From contig JABSRA010000006.1 in assembly GCA_013215445.1 (NCBI GenBank), forward strand, positions 1 to 64,000: DNA of 64,000 nt. The letters run 5' to 3'. Both the position numbers and the translations under genes were made by a program. The notes beneath the pieces are model-generated. The model was not told the origin of the DNA and did not search any database. It worked only from the letters and a program-made list of their open reading frames with translations. This document shows positions 27,009 to 35,331 of this stretch, one piece after another. How positions within the stretch are numbered: the first letter of the stretch is position 1; each line of letters starts with the position of its first letter. This stretch comes from Oceanospirillaceae bacterium (GTDB taxonomy: Bacteria > Pseudomonadota > Gammaproteobacteria > Pseudomonadales > Balneatricaceae).

Positions 27009-27296
27009 TTAACCTTTGTGTGCGCGGCTATTAGCCAGCTTCTCTCTTAATAATTGATAACTGTCAGTTTGCATGGCTTTAGAGCCGCGGGTGACAGTGG
27101 CGATGCCCACTCCTAAACGCGCTGAAATCTCGCGCTGTGCAACTTTGTCTTCAAGGGCATTGAAGATTTGCAGGCGCTTATCGACTTCCTGCTGTTCACT
27201 ATCGGTGAGGATAATCTCCAGCGCAGCGGACATTTCGCGCGGATCAGTGATCTCGCAGAGCAGGTTTAGTAGTTGTTGGTTAGTTGGTGTATTCAT
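27009..27296 (-). CDS. trpR: Trp repressor-family protein TrpR
   Basis: 95 residues, close to the 108 of E. coli TrpR. The DNA-reading helix-turn-helix QREISARLGVGIATVTRGSKAM is nearly that of E. coli (LGAGIATITRGSNSL), and the middle helix ILTDSEQQEVDKRLQIFNAL matches the tryptophan-binding part. It is the first gene of trpR-trpE-trpG, so it probably represses its own operon. The start codon ATG lies directly against an operator-like sequence with no Shine-Dalgarno sequence, which suggests a leaderless transcript. Confidence 0.9.
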   Translation of the reverse strand: MNTPTNQQLLNLLCEITDPREMSAALEIILTDSEQQEVDKRLQIFNALEDKVAQREISARLGVGIATVTRGSKAMQTDSYQLLREKLANSRAHKG

Positions 27297-27333
27297 GTAC
27301 TAGTACGATAGTATTTTGCAAGAGATTGGTCAA
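27297..27333 (-). promoter_or_regulatory. TrpR-like operator overlapping a promoter for leaderless trpREG mRNA
   Basis: GTACTAGTACGATAGTAT (27297-27314) resembles known TrpR operators such as that of aroL. On the minus strand a -35 TTGACC (27328-27333) and a -10 TATCGT (27305-27310) are 17 bases apart. The predicted transcription start falls at or next to the ATG of trpR. The operator covers the -10 and the start point, consistent with autorepression. Confidence 0.65.
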
Positions 27334-27446
27334 GGGGGTTTTGTGTTGTTTTTGCTAAATTGGGTTTTTAGAGGGGGATTTGGTTACGGGCTAAAGGATT
27401 AGAATACTGAACTGATTTTTTTTTGAGGTTGTGGGTCAACTAATTG

Positions 27447-27882
27447 AAGTGCAGTTTCGACTGCGTCGAGTGCATTTCTTTTGACGAAAAAAAGAAACAG
27501 AACCAAAGAGGCTCTTTGCCATCCCTGGCACCGCCAAATTGCTTACATGGATGTAAGTACTTAGTTTTTGTCGGGAACAAAAAAACTGACCGTTCGTCCT
27601 GTACATAAAAATTTCGCCCTACTATTGCCGAGAGACTCCTCCGCTATTGATTAAATTCTCGGCCGTTCGCCAGGGACATCCATGTCCCACTCACTCTACG
27701 TGTCATCCTGACGCTTCGCTTCGATAATTTAAGCAATAGCTCCGGTGGCAATACAAGGGGTTTTGTGGCTCCGTAGGTAACTTTTTGTGTGCGGCGATTC
27801 TTTTATCTACAATTATCATTATTATTAGTGATATCAGCTGGTTTATTCATAAATTGCAGTGATAAAAAGAGTCCCATATCTT
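27447..27882 (+). repeat. Long inverted repeat, left copy (islet boundary)
   Basis: Matches the reverse complement of 36164-36504. From about 27609 to 27869 the two copies are about 95% identical by eye. The outer part 27447-27509 also matches, separated by about 95 bases (27510-27605) found only in this copy. It contains the shared tail GCCACAAAAC.CCTTGTATTGCC (reverse sense) of the dispersed repeat family and an in-frame lipoprotein-like start (27789-27870, lipobox LFINC). It bounds the 9-kb catabolic islet. Confidence 0.88.
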
Positions 27883-28234
27883 TCATTACCTTTTTGTCAC
27901 TAAGTAAAACGATCCAAATTGTTAATAATATCAAGCTTAAAAGACCTGATGGTCAGTTAATACAGGGCTGATGGATACTTATGAAATAATTGAAACAGAG
28001 ACTACAAGCGATGTGGTAGGTGAATATTATAAATTACTGACTTGCTAGCAGCAGGTTTGATACAGTACCAAGGAAGGTCACATTTGATCCACGGACATGC
28101 ATTTCTAGCCTACATCGAGCGGTATGGCGATAGTCTGAAACATCGTAATAAAATTATCCCTAGAAGTTTAGATTGAGCTGGTGATCTACCCCTCTTTTCA
28201 ACTGAAGTCATAATAGCAGTTTAACAGTATCATT

Positions 28235-28301
28235 AAGGAGGTAATTAACCATGCTTTATCAATATCATGTTGTCAGACAACATGATATTGATGTATGGTA
28301 G
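28235..28301 (+). other. Perfect ribosome binding site with a 16-codon leader frame over the operator
   Basis: AAGGAGG (28235-28241) stands 9 bases before ATG 28251, which opens MLYQYHVVRQHDIDVW and then a stop at 28301. The frame is encoded largely by the GntR operator palindrome. It could be a leader peptide on a longer transcript or the leftover start of a lost gene. Confidence 0.4.
28258..28292 (+). promoter_or_regulatory. FadR/GntR-type operator 1 (35-base perfect palindrome)
   Basis: A perfect 35-base palindrome centred on A28275 with core GTTGTCAGACAAC. FadR-subfamily regulators bind TTGTNNNACAA-type sites. A TTGTCA in the core, 18 bases before TATGGT (28293-28298), forms a plausible promoter, so the operator overlaps the -35. 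The same core and the same following TTGATGTA.GGTA occur at operator 2. Confidence 0.8.
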
Positions 28302-28328
28302 TTCGAACTTTATTTGGGAGTGTTAGGC

Positions 28329-30026
28329 ATGTCTGTATCGAGTATTTCAAGGCACGGGGGACAAATTCTTGTCGATCAACTGACTATTCAAGGATGCAAA
28401 AGAGTATTTCTGGTCCCTGGAGAAAGCTATCTACCTGTACTTGATGGGTTGCATGACTCTGATAATATTGAAGTTGTGGTTTGTCGTCAAGAGGGTGGCG
28501 CTGCCATCATGGCTGAAGCTCATGGTAAACTTACCAATCAGACGGGTGTCTGTATGGTGACACGCGGGCCAGGTGCAACGAATGCCTCATGTGGTGTCCA
28601 TATAGCGCATCAAGATTCTACTCCTATGATACTGTTCGTCGGTCAAGTAGATCGCAATTCCATTGATAGAGAGGGGTTTCAGGAAGTCGATTATCGACAA
28701 ATGTTTGCTCCCCTTGCCAAGTGGGTGGCGGAGATCAATGATATTGAACGTATTCCCGAATATATAAGTAGAGCCTATCATGTGGCGAATAGCGGCCGAC
28801 CAGGGCCGGTGGTTTTGGCCTTGCCCGAAAACGTGCTTTTCGCGCGAGCAGATGTTGCGGATGCAAAACCCGCAGTCAATGTTGAAGCTAAAGCGACGAT
28901 TCAAGATGTTGAGTCTATGCTGCAATCATTATATTTAGCCGAAAGGCCTTTGGTTATAGTTGGCGGTGGGGGATGGACTGCGCAGGCGACTATAGACTTA
29001 GCCACATTTGCTGAAAAAACAGGGCTACCAGTCGCCACTTCGCTCCGCTGCCAAGACTATTTAAATAATGCCGATAGTCACTATGTGGGTGACGTGGGCA
29101 TTGGCATTAATCCAAGCCTTGCAGAAAGTATAAAGACAGCCGATTTGATTATCTTAATTGGCTGTAGAATGGGCGAGATGACCAGTAGTGGTTATACATT
29201 ACTTGAAGTACCTAACCCTAAGCAGAAACTAATACATGTGTTTTCTGCTTCCGAAGAGCTAGGCAGTGTGTATCGCCCGGATATAGCGATTAATGCGAGT
29301 CAAAAATCTTTATTGAGCCAGCTTTCAGATATGCCCTTAAAATTAACTGATCGATGGTCCCAGTGGACAACAGCATTAAGACTAAATTATTTGCAGTATT
29401 GCAAGCCGGTCTCAATGCCAGGGGATGCCAACTTTTCAAAAATAGTCAGTGACTTATCTAATTATCTCCCCAGTAACTCCATCATTACTAACGGTGCTGG
29501 AAATTATTGCGCTTTTGTCCATCGCTTTTATTCGTTTAAGGACTATAGCACACAGTTAGCGCCGACCTCCGGCTCAATGGGTTACGGAGTACCCGCGGCG
29601 ATTGCTGCCAAATTGGAGAGGCCAGATGTACCTGTTGTATGCTTTGCTGGAGACGGCTGTTTCTTAATGCACGGTCAGGAGTTGGCAACCGCTGCTCAAT
29701 ATAACGTTGCTATCATAGTGGTGGTGGTAAACAACGGCATGTACGGCACCATTCGAATGCATCAGGAGCGTACTTATCCTGAGCGAGTCGTGGGAACTGA
29801 TTTACAAAACCCCGATTTTGCTGCGCTTGCTCGAGCTTATGGTGGCTATGCTGAAATCATTGATAAAACCGAGGACTTTGAAGGGGCTTTTAATCGGGCT
29901 CGAAATCAAAACTGTTTTTCGCTGATCGAATTAAAAGTAGATCCTGAAGCACTAACGGCCAATGCTTCGCTCAGTAAGATTATAGAAAGCTCTATTAAAA
30001 AATTATCAGTGATTGCAGATAGCTAG
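28329..30026 (+). CDS. Thiamine pyrophosphate-dependent 2-oxoacid enzyme (acetolactate synthase-like)
   Basis: 565 residues from ATG 28329, preceded by GGGAG; the earlier in-frame TTG 28314 is rejected. Three TPP-enzyme domains: N-terminal pyrimidine-binding with the catalytic Glu55 (CRQEGGAAIMAEAHGK) and VTRGPGATNASCGVHIAHQD, a central domain, and C-terminal pyrophosphate-binding with GDGCFLMHGQELATAAQYNVAIIVVVVNNGMYGT. It joins or decarboxylates 2-oxoacids. Because the catalytic Glu is present it is not a glyoxylate carboligase. Acetolactate synthase, sulfoacetaldehyde acetyltransferase and benzoylformate decarboxylase types remain possible; substrate unknown. Confidence 0.88.
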   Translation: MSVSSISRHGGQILVDQLTIQGCKRVFLVPGESYLPVLDGLHDSDNIEVVVCRQEGGAAIMAEAHGKLTNQTGVCMVTRGPGATNASCGVHIAHQDSTPMILFVGQVDRNSIDREGFQEVDYRQMFAPLAKWVAEINDIERIPEYISRAYHVANSGRPGPVVLALPENVLFARADVADAKPAVNVEAKATIQDVESMLQSLYLAERPLVIVGGGGWTAQATIDLATFAEKTGLPVATSLRCQDYLNNADSHYVGDVGIGINPSLAESIKTADLIILIGCRMGEMTSSGYTLLEVPNPKQKLIHVFSASEELGSVYRPDIAINASQKSLLSQLSDMPLKLTDRWSQWTTALRLNYLQYCKPVSMPGDANFSKIVSDLSNYLPSNSIITNGAGNYCAFVHRFYSFKDYSTQLAPTSGSMGYGVPAAIAAKLERPDVPVVCFAGDGCFLMHGQELATAAQYNVAIIVVVVNNGMYGTIRMHQERTYPERVVGTDLQNPDFAALARAYGGYAEIIDKTEDFEGAFNRARNQNCFSLIELKVDPEALTANASLSKIIESSIKKLSVIADS

Positions 30027-30436
30027 TTTAACAGTGACTGTGGGGCGGCGCGTGTAGATATGAGTGTCGTTTATCGCGCCTAGGTCAAATCAGCATGCTC
30101 ACCAGGACTTGTCTAGTTAGCTAAAAAAAATACCATTGGATTTTTTTTAAAAATCGCCAGGCTTTAGTGGGAAAATCTACTGTTAAACAGTGCAGGCATA
30201 ATAGGGCTGCGGGATCTGTTAATGGAGATGCTCCCGCACGCTGTGCCAATGAACAGTTTATTTGCGGGTGATTTTGGCTGGGTTGGAGTACGAAGTCATT
30301 CACGGCATCGATAAATTTTTAAGCAGCTAGAGCAGGTGTTAGCAAAACACTCATCACTTTGCAAAGTACATTACAGGTTGCATAAAGGATCTTGCTTCAA
30401 ACAGTAACAGTCCCCTTTTTTCCTCGCAAAATAGCG
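30027..30436. other. Convergent intergenic region in the islet
   Basis: 410 bases between convergent genes. A weak AT-rich hairpin (AAAAAAAAT.CC / GGATTTTTTTT, about 30122-30149) may end transcription from both sides. A 60-codon minus frame at 30121-30303 has no recognised similarity and is not called. Confidence 0.35.
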
Positions 30437-31174
30437 TTAAACGTCTCTTTCGTCAGCGCGTGCCAGTAAGCGTTCTGTGGATTTCTCAAAATGGCTTCTT
30501 GTTGCAAGGCGAGAAGACTCAGAATTAGCTTGCAGTATTTGTTCATGGATACTGGTTAATTCACTGCGAATAAGATTCACATCCGTTGCCATTAAATTCT
30601 TGATAGCGACAGAGCGCAGGTTTTCATTTAGTCGTGTATCTATCATTCTGATAATTTCAAGAAAGTGTATATTTCCAGATGCTTTGGCGATGGCCAGATA
30701 AAAAGAACGAATAGTATCCAAAAGGGCTTCTGTGATTTCATAGGAAGACGGATCAGGACTGTTTAAGATGCTTTCATGTAACTCAGTCAGTGCTGATAAA
30801 TCTTCACTGGTGCGGTTTTCCGCTGCTAGGGCCGCTGAGGCAGAAAGATTACTGGTTTGTAACTGCAATACCATGGCCAGTTCTTTACGCTTTTTAAAAC
30901 AGGAGCTACCAATTCTAAAAACTGACTTTTGATCAGGGTTAGTAACAAAAGCACCTACTCCCTGTTTCGACTGTATCAGTCCTTCAAACTTAAGTTGCGA
31001 GATCGCCTCCCTTACGACGGTTCTGGCTACTCCGAATGCCAGAGATAACTTTTGCTCGGTGGGGAGTTTGTCGCCAGCTTTTAAGGCTCCAGAATTAATG
31101 TCGTTGGAAAGTTTCTCTGCAATTTCATCAGGTAATCTACGTGGTCTGGCAATTTTTTCATAGATTTGAGACAT
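30437..31174 (-). CDS. GntR-family (FadR subfamily) transcriptional regulator
   Basis: 245 residues. The N-terminal winged helix (about 10-75) shows INSGALKAGDKLPTEQKLSLAFGVARTVVREAISQLKFEGLI. An FCD-type all-helical ligand domain fills about 95-235. Members sense a small carboxylate and repress catabolic genes. It is divergent from the dehydrogenase-TRAP operon, and two matching palindromes lie in front of the two arms of the islet, so it most likely controls the whole islet including itself. Confidence 0.92.
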   Translation of the reverse strand: MSQIYEKIARPRRLPDEIAEKLSNDINSGALKAGDKLPTEQKLSLAFGVARTVVREAISQLKFEGLIQSKQGVGAFVTNPDQKSVFRIGSSCFKKRKELAMVLQLQTSNLSASAALAAENRTSEDLSALTELHESILNSPDPSSYEITEALLDTIRSFYLAIAKASGNIHFLEIIRMIDTRLNENLRSVAIKNLMATDVNLIRSELTSIHEQILQANSESSRLATRSHFEKSTERLLARADERDV

Positions 31175-31361
31175 AATTTTGCTCTTTGCAAGTCGAATGG
31201 AGTCAGCGAGATCAACCGATGAAAGGCCTATATTCTAAGGCGTTTCAATTAAACAATTGATATATAAGCGTTCCATGCAGTAGGTTTGATGTTAAAAGGT
31301 TATTCATATTAATGATTTAAGAACATATTAACATACATTTAGATATTAGTAATAAAAACAT

Positions 31362-31374
31362 GTTGTCAGACAAC
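31362..31374 (+). promoter_or_regulatory. FadR/GntR-type operator 2
   Basis: GTTGTCAGACAAC repeats the core of operator 1, between the divergent regulator gene and the dehydrogenase gene. As at operator 1, TTGTCA is followed after 18 bases by a -10-like TAAGGT, and the spacer shares TTGATGTA. The flanks are less symmetrical here. Confidence 0.78.
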
Positions 31375-31441
31375 CTGTTCTTGATGTAAGGTACTGAGAC
31401 TAAGTCGAAATTTGACAAAATAATGCTGAGGTAGTTAGTAG

Positions 31442-32353
31442 ATGAAAGACAATCGCAAAGTAGGTTTTGTAGGGCTAGGGGGTATGGGCAGAGGTCTTGT
31501 TAAACATCTCCGTCTGCACGATATGCCTGTTTATGTTGCTGATACTCGCGCAGAAGCCGTTACCGATGTAGTAGAAAATTTTGGTGCGATTGCCTGCTCT
31601 GATCTCAAAGAAATGAGCCAAAAAGTTGATGTGCTTATGTATTGCGTCAGTACAGCAGAAGATATTGAAGGGCTAGTATTGGGTGAACAAGGGATCCTTA
31701 AGTATTTGTCAAAGGGGCAAATTGTTGTTGATCACACTACAACCAATCCGGCCACAGTAGAAAAACTGCACAAAGCTATTACCAAACAGGGTGCTAAATA
31801 CGCTGAAGCACCGATGACCAGAACGCCGATTCATGCAGACAAAGGCTGTGTGAATGTTCTGTTCGGAGGTGATAGTGATCTGTTGGAGGATCTACGGCCG
31901 CTATTTGATTGTTATGCTGAAAATATTTTCCACATTGGAGAAACCGGTCATGCAATTAAACTTAAGTTGATTCACAACTATATCGCCTTCGCCAACGTTG
32001 CTTCCTGGTGTGAAGGATTCGCTCTTGCTGCTAAGGAAGGTCTGGATATGAGCAAGGTGATCGATATCATTTCCGCAGCTGGCGGAAGAAGTGGCATGAT
32101 GGATCTTTATGGAGAGTCGACGTTAAAGAGAGATTTTCAGCCTTTAATGACACTCAGTAATGCTCAAAAAGATGTTAAATATTATGCTCAGTGGCTTGAA
32201 AGTGCTGGATTACCTGGGTTTATGGCTCAGTCGGTTCATCAAACATATGCAATGGCATCAATCATGGGACACGGTGATGAAGGATGTACCGCAGTTATAA
32301 AATATTATGAAGCTCTAACCGGAGTGGAAGCAAAATTACCTGAAGAAAAATGA
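31442..32353 (+). CDS. NAD(P)-dependent beta-hydroxyacid dehydrogenase
   Basis: 303 residues. N-terminal Rossmann motif GFVGLGGMGRGLVKHL, substrate motif VDHTTTNPATV, and the catalytic lysine in GHAIKLKLIHNYIAFANV (about residue 178). The family includes 3-hydroxyisobutyrate, tartronate semialdehyde and sulfolactaldehyde reductases. It is the first gene of the plus-strand arm and is followed by a TRAP transporter, so it handles either the imported compound or the aldehyde made by the TPP enzyme. Substrate not deducible. Confidence 0.9.
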   Translation: MKDNRKVGFVGLGGMGRGLVKHLRLHDMPVYVADTRAEAVTDVVENFGAIACSDLKEMSQKVDVLMYCVSTAEDIEGLVLGEQGILKYLSKGQIVVDHTTTNPATVEKLHKAITKQGAKYAEAPMTRTPIHADKGCVNVLFGGDSDLLEDLRPLFDCYAENIFHIGETGHAIKLKLIHNYIAFANVASWCEGFALAAKEGLDMSKVIDIISAAGGRSGMMDLYGESTLKRDFQPLMTLSNAQKDVKYYAQWLESAGLPGFMAQSVHQTYAMASIMGHGDEGCTAVIKYYEALTGVEAKLPEEK

Positions 32354-32434
32354 CCTAAATGATAGCTAAAAATTTACATAGCTATAGTTGTCTTACAACC
32401 TGATAAATAACCATAATAAAACAGTTGAGAGAAA

Positions 32435-33430
32435 ATGATGAAGTATATGAAGAATTTAACAAAAGCTATAATCATTGCGGGTGCAGCAATGAGTCCGTTC
32501 TTGGTAGTTAACCAGGCCAGTGCTGAGACAGTGCTTAAACTATCTCACTTTGGTGCAAAAACTCACCCATCACATATTGCGGCGCTGCAACTGGCAGAGC
32601 AAGTGAGCCTTCGAACAAATGGTGAGTTGACAATTAAGATCTATCCAGCGAATGCACTTGGCTCTCCTCCAGAGCAGTTGGAACAGACTATCCTAGGTGC
32701 TATCGATATGAACCTGCCCACTCAAGGGGCTTTGGATAAATACGAAAAAGCATTTGCAACAGTGATGAGTCCATTTGCTTTTCGAAACTACAAACATGCA
32801 CATGCGGTGCTCGATGGCCCATTCAATGACTGGGTTGCTCCAAAGTTAGAGAAAAAGGGACTAGTGCTGTTGTCAAATTGGGAATATGGTTTTCGCAATA
32901 TTACCAACAATAAGCGCCCAATTAATTCTCCAGAAGATCTAAAAGGCATTAAGTTGCGCACTCCACCTGAGATTCAGCTGGTTGCTGCAATGGAGGCTGC
33001 GGGTGCATCTGCCACGCAAATCGCCTTTCCTGAACTGCCTATGGCATTAAACTCAGGTGTGGTTGATGGTCAAGAAAACCCAATTAGTGTCATTTATCAC
33101 TATAAGCTGTTCGAAATCCAAGAGCACTTAGCGTTAACACGTCACTCATACAACAGCATGGTTAATGTGATTAATAAATCTTCTTTTGATCGTCTCACTA
33201 AAGAGCATCAGAAAATTCTCATGGAAGAAAGTAAGTCTGCTGGTCAGCTAATGCGGAAGTTGGTCTCAGAACAAGAAACTGACAATCTTGCAGCGATGAA
33301 GAAAGCGGGATTGAAAATCACAGAGCCGGATCTTGCTGCCTTTAAAGCAATGATGGGCCCCGCTTATGTTCGCATTGGAGAGTATGCCGGTAAAGAGAAC
33401 ATGGAAAAATTCTTATCAATGATTAAATAA
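32435..33430 (+). CDS. dctP: TRAP transporter substrate-binding protein DctP
   Basis: 331 residues. Signal peptide of about 30 residues (AIIIAGAAMSPFLVVNQASA). DctP fold markers include LKLSHFGAKTHPSHIAALQLAEQV, FGFRNITNNKRPINSPEDLKGIKLRTPPEI (in part) and the conserved Arg in KLRTPP that binds a carboxylate. It captures an organic acid in the periplasm for DctM/DctQ. The stop codon lies inside a four-copy TTAAATAA repeat, and a stem-loop follows. Confidence 0.92.
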   Translation: MMKYMKNLTKAIIIAGAAMSPFLVVNQASAETVLKLSHFGAKTHPSHIAALQLAEQVSLRTNGELTIKIYPANALGSPPEQLEQTILGAIDMNLPTQGALDKYEKAFATVMSPFAFRNYKHAHAVLDGPFNDWVAPKLEKKGLVLLSNWEYGFRNITNNKRPINSPEDLKGIKLRTPPEIQLVAAMEAAGASATQIAFPELPMALNSGVVDGQENPISVIYHYKLFEIQEHLALTRHSYNSMVNVINKSSFDRLTKEHQKILMEESKSAGQLMRKLVSEQETDNLAAMKKAGLKITEPDLAAFKAMMGPAYVRIGEYAGKENMEKFLSMIK

Positions 33431-33454
33431 TTAAATAATTAAATAATTAAATAA
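33423..33454 (+). repeat. TTAAATAA octamer, four tandem copies
   Basis: Four exact tandem copies of TTAAATAA, the first of which contains the dctP stop codon. Such arrays change length by slippage and could alter the dctP-dctM spacing. Confidence 0.9.
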
Positions 33455-33460
33455 TTGTCT

Positions 33461-33481
33461 GGGCTCTATTTAATAGAGCCC
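33461..33481 (+). other. Stem-loop between dctP and dctM
   Basis: A perfect 21-base palindrome, GGGCTCTATT, T, AATAGAGCCC. No T-run follows. It probably protects the dctP 3' end or limits read-through into dctM. Confidence 0.6.
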
Positions 33482-33511
33482 ATTATTACATATACCGTAA
33501 GAGTAACTGTC

Positions 33512-34798
33512 ATGCTGCCCCTCGCTATAATATTTGGATTAGTACTATTAATTTTTTTAGGTTTACCTATAGCAATCAGTTTAGGCTTTACAGCGGTTAC
33601 GACCTATTTAGCACTTGATATGGCATTTTTGTTGCAGATGCTGCCGCAGCGCATGTATGCAGCAACAACATCTTTTACGCTTCTGGCTATCCCGTTTTTT
33701 ATACTGGCGGGTAGTTTAATGAACACCGGAGGGATAACGGAAAGGATTTTTCGTTTCGCCGGCGCTTTGGTTGGGCACATAAGGGGAGGACTCGGGCAAG
33801 TTAATATAGTCGCTAGTCTTATTTTCTCTGGCATGTCAGGTTCCGCCGTTGCCGATGCGGCTGGTTTAGGGCAAGTGGAACTGAAGGCCATGAATGACAA
33901 GGGTTATGATCCAGTGTTCTCCGCGGCAGTGACTGCGGCATCTTCTACCATTGGTCCGGTTTTTCCACCCAGCATCCCCTTCGTTATTTACAGCAGTATT
34001 ACCGGAGTGTCAGTTATACAACTATTTTTAGCGGGTGTGCTTCCAGGGTTGTTAATGGCTCTAATGCTGATGGTCGCTGTTTATGTTGTTTCTGTCGTAA
34101 GAAAATATCCAAAAGAGCCGAGAGCTTCCCTTAAAGAAATTTTAATATCCGCTAAAGAATCGATTTTACCTCTGCTCACGCCGGTGATCATTATTGCCGG
34201 AATTATGGGAGGTGGATTTACACCGACAGAAGCAGGGGCAATAGCTTGCGTCTACGCGGCTTTTTTGGGGCTGTTCGTATATAAAGAAATCGTTATTGCA
34301 GATCTGATTCCCATCTTGTGGGAAACGCTCAGACATACACTGAGAGTAATGTTCGTCATTGCTGCTGCTGGTTTCTTTGGCTGGTTACTTATTCAGCAAA
34401 ATGTTCCTGATAAGTTAGTTGAATTATTACTGACTATAAGTGACGACAAGTACATCACGCTTGGCATTATCGTCGCTATTCTGCTGGTGCTTGGAATGTT
34501 TCTGGAAGGCATAGCAATTATTGTCATTGCGGTTCCGCTATTTATGCCAGTTGTAACCAGTTTAGAAATAGATATGGTGCAATTTGGAGTAATTATGATA
34601 ATGACGTCTATGCTCGGGTTGTTAACTCCGCCAGTCGGTATGGTTTTATTTGCTGTATCAAGTGCCTCAGGCGTATCCATAGGCGTTTTGTCGAAAGAGC
34701 TGTGGCCCTATTTTATTGGCATCTTTGTAGTTCTTATGATGGTGACATATATACCATCAATATCTACATTTCTTCCAAATATGATGATGGGAGGTTGA
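33512..34798 (+). CDS. dctM: TRAP transporter large permease DctM
   Basis: 428 residues from ATG 33512 (MLPLAIIFGLVLL). The longer frame from TTG 33455 would translate the stem-loop and is rejected. About twelve membrane segments. DctM stretches: IPFFILAGSLMNTGGIT, FSGMSGSAVADAAGLGQVE, TAASSTIGPVFPPSIPFVIYS and TPPVGMVLFAVSSASG. It forms the sodium-driven channel for the substrate bound by DctP. It precedes the small subunit gene, the reverse of the common P-Q-M order. Confidence 0.94.
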   Translation: MLPLAIIFGLVLLIFLGLPIAISLGFTAVTTYLALDMAFLLQMLPQRMYAATTSFTLLAIPFFILAGSLMNTGGITERIFRFAGALVGHIRGGLGQVNIVASLIFSGMSGSAVADAAGLGQVELKAMNDKGYDPVFSAAVTAASSTIGPVFPPSIPFVIYSSITGVSVIQLFLAGVLPGLLMALMLMVAVYVVSVVRKYPKEPRASLKEILISAKESILPLLTPVIIIAGIMGGGFTPTEAGAIACVYAAFLGLFVYKEIVIADLIPILWETLRHTLRVMFVIAAAGFFGWLLIQQNVPDKLVELLLTISDDKYITLGIIVAILLVLGMFLEGIAIIVIAVPLFMPVVTSLEIDMVQFGVIMIMTSMLGLLTPPVGMVLFAVSSASGVSIGVLSKELWPYFIGIFVVLMMVTYIPSISTFLPNMMMGG

Positions 34799-34800
34799 TA

Positions 34801-35310
34801 ATGAAAATATTAAATTATATTGAAAATCATGTGTTTAAGTTTTTATCGGGTCTTTCAATTATCGCTCTCTTGTCTATATTATTCCTGATCTTGATAAATA
34901 TATTTGGGCGTTACTTTGAGCTATATACACTCAGTTGGATAAATGAAGTTATTGAAATTATTTTTTCCTGGATGGTATTTATGGGTGCTGCGGCACTTTG
35001 GATGAAACATGATCATTTTCGTGTGGACTATTTAAGCAAGAAGCTTGCTCATACCAAGCTAGGGTGGTTATTAGAAGCCTTTATTGTGTCATCTTGTTTG
35101 TTTTTCTTGGTAATACTGACATGGCAAGGATTTATGCTGACTGTAAAAGCGGGTGCGATAACTCCGATTTTGGAAATTCCTACTTTTGTTAGTTATGCAA
35201 GTATTCCGCTGTCGGGTCTAATTATGTCTTTATATAGTATGCGTGATTTGCACGCATTATTTACTGGTGGCGAGAATGGTTCCGAAGCTCTCGTTATTGA
35301 TGATGTTTAA
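34801..35310 (+). CDS. dctQ: TRAP transporter small permease DctQ
   Basis: 169 residues from ATG 34801, with a strong GGGAGG ribosome site (34789-34794) inside the dctM end. Four hydrophobic segments in the DctQ pattern, with SWINEVIEIIFSWMVFMGAAALWMKHDHFRVDYL in the second and third. It partners DctM in the inner membrane. Only 2 bases separate it from dctM. Confidence 0.9.
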   Translation: MKILNYIENHVFKFLSGLSIIALLSILFLILINIFGRYFELYTLSWINEVIEIIFSWMVFMGAAALWMKHDHFRVDYLSKKLAHTKLGWLLEAFIVSSCLFFLVILTWQGFMLTVKAGAITPILEIPTFVSYASIPLSGLIMSLYSMRDLHALFTGGENGSEALVIDDV

Positions 35311-35331
35311 TAATAGAAGAAGGTTAATACA

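Noticed and set aside
28329-30026. Glyoxylate carboligase with tartronate semialdehyde reductase
   Set aside because: Glyoxylate carboligase lacks the catalytic Glu, which is present here at residue 55, so I did not assign that pathway.
30121-30303. Minus-strand open frame of 60 codons in the islet
   Set aside because: No ribosome site, no recognised similarity; ends in an AT-rich hairpin.
33423-33454. Short tandem array taken as a possible CRISPR
   Set aside because: Units of 8 bases with no spacers; a simple microsatellite.
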